NCBI GenBank assembly: GCA_040507895.1
Contig: JBEVNX010000056.1
Span: 1-12,467 of the forward strand
Direction of reading: 5' to 3'
From: JBEVNX01 sp040507895
GTDB taxonomy: Bacteria; Desulfobacterota; Binatia; JACPRU01
DNA length: 12,467 bases
A program made the translations under genes and the position numbers. Each line of letters starts with the position of its first letter. Within the stretch, counting starts at the first letter, position 1. The notes under the pieces were generated by a model. The model did no database searches and was not told the origin of the DNA. It saw only the letters and a list, made by a program, of their open reading frames with translations. Below are positions 7,363-12,467 of the stretch, piece by piece.

Positions 7363-9058
7363 GCGACGGCATTTGTACGCGCTTCGAGAAGCAAGTACAC
7401 AACGGCCGGTGGTTCGCTGGCTGGCGGCCTTCGCCCTCGCTCTGGCGATCTATCTGCCGGGTTCGAGCGCCCCGTTTTCCAATACGGCAGAGTCCCAGGA
7501 GGCGCTCGTCGCGTGGGAGATGGTCGAAGGCCGGGACTGGATCCTACCGCGAGTGAACGGTGAGCTCATCCCCTCCAAGCCCCCGTTCTACCACTGGCTC
7601 GTGAGAGGCTTTTCCGCGTTCACCGGAGGGGTCGACGAGCTGTCGGCGCGCTTGCCCTCGATCGTCGCCGCGTCGGCCACCGTGGCGCTCGTATGCGCAG
7701 TCGGAGCGAGCGGGTGGCAGCCGCTCCACGGAATCATCGCCGGTGTCGTGCTCGCGACTTCGCCGGAGTGGGCCAAGTGGGCGACGACTGCACGCACCGA
7801 CGCAACGTTCACGTTCCTGCTGACCGCGGCGATGCTGCTCGGGGAGCGTTGGCTACGAACCGGGGACTTGCGCACGCTGCTCGCCGTCGCCGTAGCAACC
7901 GGAGCAGCCACGCTGGCGAAGGGCTTCGCTGGAGCGGGGTTCGTCGCGCTGGTGCTGCTCGTGGAGATTTGGCGGCGCGGCGCATGGCGACTCTTGCGGC
8001 CCGCGCCCATTCTCACCGCCGCCATCTTGTTCGGCGCGATTGCCGGTAGCTGGTATGCAGCGGCTTTTCTTCGCGAGGGGCCGGCGTTCTTCCACAAGCA
8101 GATCGTGCTCGAGAACGTGCTCCGGTTCTTGCCGAACGAGGAAGGTGGGCCCAGCCGTCAGCACGCACGGCTCTTCTACGTACCGATGATCTTCGTCGGG
8201 ATGCTCCCTTGGAGCTTTGCGCTTCCGCACGCGCTCTTGCGGGGCCATCGCGAGCGGCAAACCGCTGATGCCTTTCCCGGCTATCTCGTGACGTGGGTCG
8301 CCGTGGTGTTCCTGGTTTGCACGGTCGCATCGGGGAAGCGGACAAACTATGTTCTACCACTGTATCCGGCTGCAGCACTGCTCATCGGCCGGCAACTCGC
8401 CGTACTGCTCGATAGTGCCAAGCACGGCTCTTCCAGCGCCGCCCTGCGGACGATCGGATGGACGAGCGCGGCACTGTCGGCGGTCACGGTGGCACTTCTG
8501 GTGGCATGGCAGGCGGGCGTGGAGCCATGGTGGCCGATCACGCCGTGGCTCCACCCCAAGGACCGTGTCTTGTTGCCGCAGATGCTGGCGCTGGTTGGCT
8601 ACCCGGGGTACGGCGCGATTCTCGTTTGCGCTGTGGTGACCTTGGGGTTCGTGCTATCGACGCTACACGCGCGCTGGCGGTTGCTGTATTTGCTCGTCGG
8701 GGTTGCCATCGGCTTGGCGACACTCGTCGCCGAGGCCACGCTTCAGCATCTGGCTTCCGCGCTCAAATCCTTCGCCCCCTTTTCGCAGCGGGTGGCCGCG
8801 AGGGCTGGAAGCGAGCCGCTCGTCTTCTACCAATCGGCGGACCTGGCGGTGCTCTTCTACCTGCGCCGCCACGTGCCAGTGGAGCGTGACACCTTCGCCG
8901 CGATCGGACGGCCCGGGTGGGCCCTCGTTTGGCGCAAGGCTTGGGACTCGCTTCCCGCCTCCGAGCGCGCCGGCGTCACCGTCGTGGATCAAAGCCCTCC
9001 AGCGTCAGTCGGCCGCGAAAATACGCGGCTGTTGCTCGTGCGGTTGACGCCCCGGTGA
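7361..9058 (+). CDS. ArnT/PMT-like membrane glycosyltransferase, divergent paralogue
   Basis: A 565-aa polytopic inner-membrane glycosyltransferase paralogous to the leftward neighbour. Shared landmarks are a first helix ending in YLPG (about 20-34), an E-A-L plus EM segment, RDWILPRVNGELIPSKPPFYHW at 58-79, HKQIVLENVLRFL in the second large loop, LPWSFALP in a following helix, and a soluble C-terminal tail from about 485. In the first loop the sequence is NTAESQEALVAWEM: E44 aligns with E41 of the paralogue, while the preceding Asp (D40 there) is A43 here. Some ArnT-like subfamilies have only the Glu as far as I recall, so this need not mean loss of activity. The ATG overlaps the divergent gene's ATG; GTG at 7409 is an alternative that still keeps the first helix. 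No Shine-Dalgarno precedes either. It may begin a transcription unit with yjbQ and phaR. Donor and acceptor are unknown. Confidence 0.9.
   Translation: MRRHLYALREASTQRPVVRWLAAFALALAIYLPGSSAPFSNTAESQEALVAWEMVEGRDWILPRVNGELIPSKPPFYHWLVRGFSAFTGGVDELSARLPSIVAASATVALVCAVGASGWQPLHGIIAGVVLATSPEWAKWATTARTDATFTFLLTAAMLLGERWLRTGDLRTLLAVAVATGAATLAKGFAGAGFVALVLLVEIWRRGAWRLLRPAPILTAAILFGAIAGSWYAAAFLREGPAFFHKQIVLENVLRFLPNEEGGPSRQHARLFYVPMIFVGMLPWSFALPHALLRGHRERQTADAFPGYLVTWVAVVFLVCTVASGKRTNYVLPLYPAAALLIGRQLAVLLDSAKHGSSSAALRTIGWTSAALSAVTVALLVAWQAGVEPWWPITPWLHPKDRVLLPQMLALVGYPGYGAILVCAVVTLGFVLSTLHARWRLLYLLVGVAIGLATLVAEATLQHLASALKSFAPFSQRVAARAGSEPLVFYQSADLAVLFYLRRHVPVERDTFAAIGRPGWALVWRKAWDSLPASERAGVTVVDQSPPASVGRENTRLLLVRLTPR
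7381..7392. repeat. Inverted repeat GCTTC-GA-GAAGC inside the 5' end of the rightward glycosyltransferase
   Basis: This is a perfect 5-bp inverted repeat with a 2-bp centre, 19 bp upstream of the leftward gene's start codon, within DNA that must act as its upstream region. The 2-nt centre is too small for an RNA hairpin loop, so a protein-binding site is the only plausible role. A chance occurrence is also quite possible. Confidence 0.25.
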
Positions 9059-9077
9059 TTCCGAGCGGGACCATCTG

Positions 9078-9098
9078 CGGGGCTTGCTTGAAGCCCCG
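9078..9098 (+). terminator. Stem-loop after the rightward glycosyltransferase, possible terminator without T-tract
   Basis: CGGGGCTT-GCTTG-AAGCCCCG forms a perfect 8-bp GC-rich stem with a 5-nt loop, 20 nt after the TGA of the glycosyltransferase and 37 nt before the yjbQ start. No run of T follows on either strand, so it is not a classical intrinsic terminator. It could slow polymerase, protect a 3' end, or set the relative expression of the two genes. Confidence 0.45.
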
Positions 9099-9135
9099 TA
9101 CCCCATGTGGTAGCCGGGCCCAGCTTTTCGACGCT

Positions 9136-9531
9136 ATGCATAAAATCAAGGTCGAGACGACCGGGGCGCGTGAAGTCATCGACGTGACTGCTTCGGTGAG
9201 CCGGGCGCTGCGGGAAATCGGCGTGATGAGCGGCGTATGCCATCTGTTCGTGCCGCACACGACGGCGGGCATCACGGTCAACGAGAACACCGACCCCAAC
9301 GTACGCCACGACCTGCTGCAGGCGCTCGAGCGCATGGTTCCCGCCGCAGGCCAATACCTCCACGCCGAGGGCAACTCCGCGGCTCACATTCTGGCCAGCC
9401 TGATGGGTAGCTCGGCGATGGCGTTCGTCGAAAACGGCAAGCTCGTGCTCGGCGCATGGCAGGCAATCTATCTGTGCGAGTTCGATGGGCCGAGAACGCG
9501 GACGGTGCTGATCCGCGTGCTGCCCGGCTAG
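9136..9531 (+). CDS. yjbQ: YjbQ / UPF0047 family protein (secondary thiamine-phosphate synthase type)
   Basis: A 131-aa cytosolic protein of the YjbQ/UPF0047 family. Some members show weak thiamine-phosphate synthase activity, but the true cellular role is unsettled. The diagnostic core is HTTAGITVNENTDPNVRHDL at residues 41-60, followed by a YLHAEGNSAAHI block and the end pattern LGAWQAIYLCEFDGPR. The length matches the usual 130-140 aa. The frame is open far upstream into the glycosyltransferase gene, but the family normally begins a few residues before the ETTGAREVIDVT segment, which selects the ATG at 9136; no strong Shine-Dalgarno is present. It lies 77 nt after the glycosyltransferase stop, with a stem-loop in the gap, and 21 nt before phaR. 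I see no thiamine genes near it. Confidence 0.93.
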   Translation: MHKIKVETTGAREVIDVTASVSRALREIGVMSGVCHLFVPHTTAGITVNENTDPNVRHDLLQALERMVPAAGQYLHAEGNSAAHILASLMGSSAMAFVENGKLVLGAWQAIYLCEFDGPRTRTVLIRVLPG

Positions 9532-9552
9532 TTCCTCGGGGATCGAGCGTCG

Positions 9553-10113
9553 ATGTCGCGTCTGATCAAGCGCTACGGCAACCGCAAGCTGTACGACACA
9601 CAGGAAAGCCGGTACGTGACGCTGGAGGCCATCGCCACCTTCGTGAAGCAGGGCGAGGAAGTCCGCGTCCTCGACAACGACTCCGGTGAAGATCTCACCG
9701 CGGTCACCTTCGCGCAGATCATCCTCGAGGAGGAGCGGCGCAACAACGGACTTCTGCCGCTGCCGATACTGCGCAAGATCATCCAGCAAGGCGAGGCGAC
9801 GCTGCAGGATATCGCCACGCGCGTCGATCGCGGGATCGAGGCGATCGGCTCGATCGGAGAGAAGGCCGGCAAGCGCGTGCAGGAGCTGGTCGGCCGCGGA
9901 GCGCCTCAAGGCAAGGCGCTGCTCGAGGACCTGCTCACGTCACCACAGCGCCAACTCGAGGCGCTGCAAAAGCGCATCGACGAGCACGTCAAGAAGTCGG
10001 TGGAGCGCGTCGCGGCGATCCCCGCCGTGCAGAAGGAGTTGACGCGCATCGAAAAGAGCATCGCCCGTCTGGAAGAGCGCATCGGGCGGTTGCGGGGGCA
10101 GCACAAGTCCTAG
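9553..10113 (+). CDS. phaR: Polyhydroxyalkanoate synthesis regulator PhaR-like (PHB_acc_N) with phasin-like tail
   Basis: A 186-aa protein. Residues 1-65 match the PHA/PHB accumulation regulator DNA-binding domain (PF07879): SRLIKRYGNRKLYDT at 2-16, then RYVTLEAIATFV and VRVLDNDSGEDLT. In characterised PhaR proteins this domain represses phasin genes and is titrated by PHA granules. From about 85 to 186 the chain is almost wholly helical, with heptad-like Leu/Ile spacing (LEALQKRIDEHVKKSVERV and IEKSIARLEERIGRL), resembling a phasin or coiled coil. It could bind granules or oligomerise. CGGGGA at 9537-9542 lies 10 nt before the ATG, and the gene is 21 nt after yjbQ, so the two are probably one unit. 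No PHA synthase or phasin gene is in the window. Because of the long tail it might itself be granule-associated. Confidence 0.92.
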   Translation: MSRLIKRYGNRKLYDTQESRYVTLEAIATFVKQGEEVRVLDNDSGEDLTAVTFAQIILEEERRNNGLLPLPILRKIIQQGEATLQDIATRVDRGIEAIGSIGEKAGKRVQELVGRGAPQGKALLEDLLTSPQRQLEALQKRIDEHVKKSVERVAAIPAVQKELTRIEKSIARLEERIGRLRGQHKS

Positions 10114-10238
10114 GCTTCGCCGCCGGGCGACTTCGACAGCTAGGTTTGACGTAGCGACCGCTCGGGCCGAACGGGCAAGACCAGCCGGCGAGCCTCATCC
10201 CCAGCTGCGGCGTCGGGGCACGGCGATTGCGCCCGAAG
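10114..10238. other. Convergent intergenic gap between phaR and the universal stress gene
   Basis: 125 nt separate two convergent stop codons. I see only an imperfect stem, GCTCG with CGGGC (one G-U pair, 7-nt loop) near 10162-10178, and no T-tract. No terminator can be called with confidence, so read-through and antisense overlap of the two transcripts is possible. Confidence 0.4.
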
Positions 10239-11078
10239 TCAGCGATGAAGGAATATCGGACAGGGCGCGTTGCGCAACACGTATTCCGTCGTGCTGCCGA
10301 GCACCATCTCGACGATCCGGGTGTGACCGTAGGCGCCGATGAACAGCAGGTCGTGGCTCTCCGATCGGAGCGTGGCGACGATCTGCTCGGGAGCATGGCC
10401 GGAGAGGCACGAGAACGTCGACTGGATCGAGTACGAGGCGAGATAACGCTTGGCTTCTTCGAGGACTCGCGCGCCGCCGGCCTCGTCGCGCGCGACGTGC
10501 GCCACGGCGAGCGGGAGCGAGAGCGACACGCAGAAGTCGGCGGCCGCTTGCATGGCGCTGGCCGAGCGCTGGCTGCCGTCGTAGGCGAGCAACGGCGTCT
10601 CGATCCGGCCCTTCCATTCCGTCGGACAGACGAGCAACGGCTTGGAGCACTTGCGGGTCACGCTCTCGGCCGTGCCGCCGAGCAAGCCGGTCGAGAACTT
10701 CTCGTTGACGCCGCGATGGCCGATGACGACGATGTCGGCGGTGCGGGCCCGCTCGCAGATCTCGTTGGCGATCACGCCGACGTCCATCAGCGTCTCGCAT
10801 CGCACGTTGGATTCGGCGGCGCGCTCGGAGAACTCGGCAAGCAAGGCGCGCCCGCGTTCCTCGAGCACCTCGCGCATCTTCGAGGAGAAATCGAGATACG
10901 GCTCGAAACCGAGCGAGCCGGAGATGTCGTGCAGAAACGAACCTTCGATGGAGACGATGTCGATCACGTGCAGCGCGACCACGCTGGCGTGGAGCCGCTC
11001 GGCGATCCACAGGGCGTGCTCGGTCGCCGCGCGCGAATGCTCCGAGCCGTCGATCGCGACGAGAACGTTCTTGATCAT
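10239..11078 (-). CDS. Tandem universal stress protein (two UspA domains)
   Basis: A 279-aa cytosolic protein made of two Usp domains (PF00582). Domain 1 (about 1-145) starts MIKNVLVAIDGSEHSRAA and has a nucleotide loop GHRG...LLGGTAESV, which is one residue longer than the usual G-2X-G-9X-G-S/T pattern. Domain 2 (about 155-279) starts LLAYDGSQRSASA and carries the exact pattern in GAYGHTRIVEMVLGSTTEYV. Domain 2 therefore probably binds ATP, while domain 1 is less certain. Such proteins bind ATP or other ligands and help survival under stress or low oxygen; the partner here is unknown. The frame is open to 11207, but the ATG at 11078 fits the family start exactly and has GAGG 5 nt upstream (11084-11087). 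It diverges from the unknown-fur operon across 121 nt. Confidence 0.95.
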   Translation of the reverse strand: MIKNVLVAIDGSEHSRAATEHALWIAERLHASVVALHVIDIVSIEGSFLHDISGSLGFEPYLDFSSKMREVLEERGRALLAEFSERAAESNVRCETLMDVGVIANEICERARTADIVVIGHRGVNEKFSTGLLGGTAESVTRKCSKPLLVCPTEWKGRIETPLLAYDGSQRSASAMQAAADFCVSLSLPLAVAHVARDEAGGARVLEEAKRYLASYSIQSTFSCLSGHAPEQIVATLRSESHDLLFIGAYGHTRIVEMVLGSTTEYVLRNAPCPIFLHR

Positions 11079-11163
11079 CTCCGCCTCAGGGCCGCGTCTA
11101 GCACCGGCTCTGGTCGTCGGCAAGCAACGATAAGAGCAGGCAGGCTCGCGCCGGGGCTCTTTC

Positions 11164-11199
11164 TTTACAAAGTGCGGAACGGCGTTTAGATTCGGAATC
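11164..11199 (+). promoter_or_regulatory. Candidate sigma70 promoter with overlapping inverted repeat, upstream of the unknown-fur pair
   Basis: TTTACA at 11164-11169 (5 of 6 to TTGACA), a 17-nt spacer and TAGATT at 11187-11192 (4 of 6 to TATAAT) make the best promoter in the window. The expected transcription start is at about 11199, right at the GTG at 11200, which would give a leaderless or nearly leaderless message. The perfect inverted repeat GATTC-G-GAATC at 11189-11199 overlaps the -10 and start point. An odd-centred repeat of this kind could be a repressor operator, perhaps for the Fur protein encoded downstream, but it matches a Fur box only loosely and the 7-1-7 outer bases do not pair. 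Confidence 0.45.
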
Positions 11200-11529
11200 G
11201 TGCCCAAGCGCGAGCGCCCGAACGCGGCCCGCCGAGCAAGCTACAAGATCGACGCGATCCTCGTGGAGCTGAAGGACCTGGCTGCCCGGGTTGGCTTCGA
11301 GGTACGGGAAGAGAAGCTGCTTCGCGAAGTGGGATACCAAGTGCGCAGCGGCAGCTGCCGCGTGCGGGAACAGAACTTGTTCTTTCTCGATCGCGATCTG
11401 CCGGCCGCGAGCCGTATGGAGGCGTTGCTCGACGAGCTGGCGCGGCGCGATCTCGGCGAAGTCTACGTGTCTCCGGAGTTGCGCCGAATCCTCGGCAAGG
11501 ACGAACGCTTCGGCGTCGACGACTCGTGA
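11200..11529 (+). CDS. Conserved-looking hypothetical protein upstream of fur (109 aa)
   Basis: I do not recognise a named family. The protein is small, soluble and highly charged, with no signal peptide or membrane segment. It opens with a basic tail (PKRERPNAARRASYK), then a likely helix IDAILVELKDLAARVGF at 17-33. Next comes a likely beta-rich block at 34-64 with its single cysteine in YQVRSGSCRVREQNLFFLD (C53), then a helical end, RMEALLDELARRDLGEVYVSPELRRIL. The G-x-C-R-V plus hydrophobic strand plus D pattern gives me the impression of short conserved proteins in other GC-rich bacteria, but I cannot name them. The start is GTG, no Shine-Dalgarno is visible, and the promoter prediction makes the message almost leaderless. 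Its TGA overlaps a GTG of the fur frame, and a ribosome site for fur follows 24 nt later, so the two genes are surely co-transcribed. A role linked to metal response is only inferred from position. Confidence 0.78.
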   Translation: MPKRERPNAARRASYKIDAILVELKDLAARVGFEVREEKLLREVGYQVRSGSCRVREQNLFFLDRDLPAASRMEALLDELARRDLGEVYVSPELRRILGKDERFGVDDS

Positions 11530-11552
11530 AGACGAGCGCGGCGCCAGCCGCG

Positions 11553-11558
11553 GGAGGG
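11553..11558 (+). promoter_or_regulatory. Ribosome binding site favouring the ATG start of fur
   Basis: GGAGGG here lies 9 nt before the ATG at 11568. The alternative in-frame GTG at 11526, which overlaps the previous stop as GTGA, has no Shine-Dalgarno. Coupled initiation from the overlapping GTG remains possible. Confidence 0.5.
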
Positions 11559-11567
11559 CGTTCGTTG

Positions 11568-12026
11568 ATGCGGGCGCTGGACCGTTTCCGCGAGTGGCTG
11601 AAGGAGCGAGGTCTCAAGACGACCTCGCAGCGCGACGACATCGCGCGCGTGTTCCTGAACGCCGGGCGGCACATCAGCGTCGAGGAGCTCTACGCCGAGG
11701 TGAAAAAGGTCAATCCGCGCGTCGGCTATGCCACTGTGTACCGCACCTTGCGGCTCTTGAAGGAATGCGGCCTGGCCGTCGAGCGCCACTTCAACGACGG
11801 GGAAGCGCGTTACGAGACCGCTGAAGGCGAGAAGCGAGCGCACGACCACTTCATCTGCGAGCGTTGCTCGCGAATCATCGAGTTCTCGGGCTTCGAGATG
11901 GACGCGCTCGACGAGCGGATCGCCAAGAAGCTCGGCGCGGTGATCACGCGCCATCGGCTCGAGCTCTATGGCATCTGTCGGCAATGCCGGGAAGGCGACG
12001 ACTCGTCGCGCCGCCCGACGCGCTAG
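11568..12026 (+). CDS. Fur-family metal-dependent transcriptional repressor
   Basis: A Fur-family repressor (PF01475), 152 aa from the ATG at 11568 or 166 aa from the overlapping GTG at 11526. In the 152-aa numbering, the winged helix-turn-helix occupies about 5-75 (GLKTTSQRDDIARVF; SVEELYAEV; recognition helix GYATVYRTLRLL). The C-terminal dimerisation domain has structural zinc cysteines C97-x2-C100 and C137-x2-C140. The regulatory metal ligands include H35, H92 and H94. E105 sits where Bacillus PerR has the oxidation-sensitive Asp104, which argues for a Fur-type iron sensor rather than a peroxide sensor; a zinc (Zur) or other metal role cannot be excluded. It is the second gene of an operon with a small unknown gene and may repress its own promoter. 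The stop is 3 nt from that of the convergent tatD. Confidence 0.94.
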   Translation: MRALDRFREWLKERGLKTTSQRDDIARVFLNAGRHISVEELYAEVKKVNPRVGYATVYRTLRLLKECGLAVERHFNDGEARYETAEGEKRAHDHFICERCSRIIEFSGFEMDALDERIAKKLGAVITRHRLELYGICRQCREGDDSSRRPTR

Positions 12027-12029
12027 TCT

Positions 12030-12467
12030 TCAGGGAAGCGAAAACAATCGACGGGCATTCTCGCTGGTTCGCTCGGCGATTTCCTCGAGCGGCTTGCCGA
12101 GAGCTGCGGCGAGACCGCGCGTGACGTCCACGACCCGTGCCGGCTCGTTGCGGCCGCCACGTCGAGGCGCGGGGGCCAGGTACGGCGAATCGGTTTCCAC
12201 CAGCAGCCGGTCGAGGGGAACGAGCCGCGCCGCCTCGCGCACGTCCGCTGCGTTGCGGAAGGTCAGGATCCCGCTGAAGGAGACGTAGAGGCCGAGGTCG
12301 AGAAAGCGGCGGACGGCTGCAGCCCCATAGGTGAAGCAATGCATCACTCCGCGACTGGCACCCTCCTCGCGCAGCGCAGCCACGGTCTCGTCGACGGCAG
12401 CTCGGCTGTGTACGACGATGGGTAGCGAGCACTCGCGGGCGAGCGCGCAGAAGCGGTGGAACTCGGC
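12030..12467 (-). CDS. tatD: TatD-family metal-dependent DNase/hydrolase, C-terminal part (5' end outside window)
   Basis: The last 145 residues of a TatD family enzyme (PF01026), a TIM-barrel metal-dependent hydrolase; characterised members are 3'-5' exonucleases in DNA repair and quality control. Visible motifs, counted from the window edge, are LPIVVHSRAAVDE with metal ligand H20, GVMHCFTYG with H43, YVSFSGILTFRNA, and LLVETDSPYLAP with E91 and D93, followed by RNEP, which contacts the substrate region. The family is about 260 aa, so roughly the first 110 residues, including the HxH motif, lie beyond the window. The frame is open to the edge without a start that fits the family. It converges with fur, 3 nt between stops, with no room for separate terminators. 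Confidence 0.94.
   Translation of the reverse strand, partial: AEFHRFCALARECSLPIVVHSRAAVDETVAALREEGASRGVMHCFTYGAAAVRRFLDLGLYVSFSGILTFRNAADVREAARLVPLDRLLVETDSPYLAPAPRRGGRNEPARVVDVTRGLAAALGKPLEEIAERTSENARRLFSLP

Noticed and set aside
8989..9909. A 306-codon minus-strand open frame across yjbQ and phaR
   Set aside because: Both plus-strand genes have diagnostic family motifs; the antisense frame spans two genes and has none.
10227..11189. A 320-codon plus-strand open frame over the universal stress gene
   Set aside because: The minus strand has two full Usp domains with ATP-loop patterns; the plus frame is a GC-driven shadow.
11079..11207. N-terminal extension of the universal stress protein to 11207
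   Set aside because: It would add a Cys/Pro/Arg-rich stretch before the canonical MIKNVLVAIDGS start, cross the promoter of the divergent operon, and ignore the GAGG site before ATG 11078.
1..12467. Mobile element, CRISPR, tRNA or phage content
   Set aside because: I found no transposase, integrase, terminal inverted repeats, regularly spaced repeats or tRNA-like cloverleaf. Composition looks uniform throughout by eye.

Overview
The window is GC-rich, gene-dense chromosomal DNA from a Gram-negative bacterium. An outer-membrane PagL-type lipid A deacylase, two ArnT-like membrane glycosyltransferases, a PHA-granule regulator and a Fur repressor support this. Together with the reducing polyketide synthase, they suggest a deltaproteobacterial-type lineage (Myxococcota, Desulfobacterota or Binatota-like). 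That placement is a guess from gene content. I see no tRNA, rRNA, CRISPR array, IS element, integrase or phage gene.

Layout. (1) 2-3580, plus: the C-terminal 1192 residues of a type I polyketide synthase, with structural KR remnant, enoylreductase, ketoreductase, acyl carrier protein and thioesterase, so this is the chain-releasing end of a fully reducing module. (2) 3590-5076, minus: a probable two-gene operon, a PagL-like lipid A 3-O-deacylase followed by a Met-rich DUF2182 membrane protein; it converges on the PKS with 9 nt between stop codons. (3) 5077-5673: the only long stretch without a confident gene; it holds one weak plus-strand ORF candidate. (4) 5674-9058: two paralogous ArnT/PMT-type glycosyltransferases placed head to head, with start codons that share the palindrome CATG, so each gene's promoter would have to lie inside the other gene. 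(5) 9136-10113, plus: YjbQ/UPF0047 and a PhaR-type polyhydroxyalkanoate regulator. (6) 10239-11078, minus: a tandem universal stress protein. (7) 11200-12026, plus: an unrecognised 109-aa protein that ends at or inside the start of a Fur-family repressor, preceded by a good sigma70-like promoter with an inverted repeat over its -10 element. (8) 12030-12467, minus: the C-terminal part of a TatD nuclease, convergent with fur.

Working together. The envelope theme is strongest in the middle: lipid A deacylation, two polyprenyl-phosphate-sugar transferases that probably act on lipid A or another periplasmic glycan, and a membrane protein with possible metal ligands. The right part is housekeeping and stress: thiamine-related YjbQ, carbon storage, UspA and Fur. 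I do not see a clearly new multi-gene system. The features most worth a second look are the zero-gap divergent glycosyltransferase pair with a repeat cluster at its border, and the near-leaderless operon of an unknown gene and fur.
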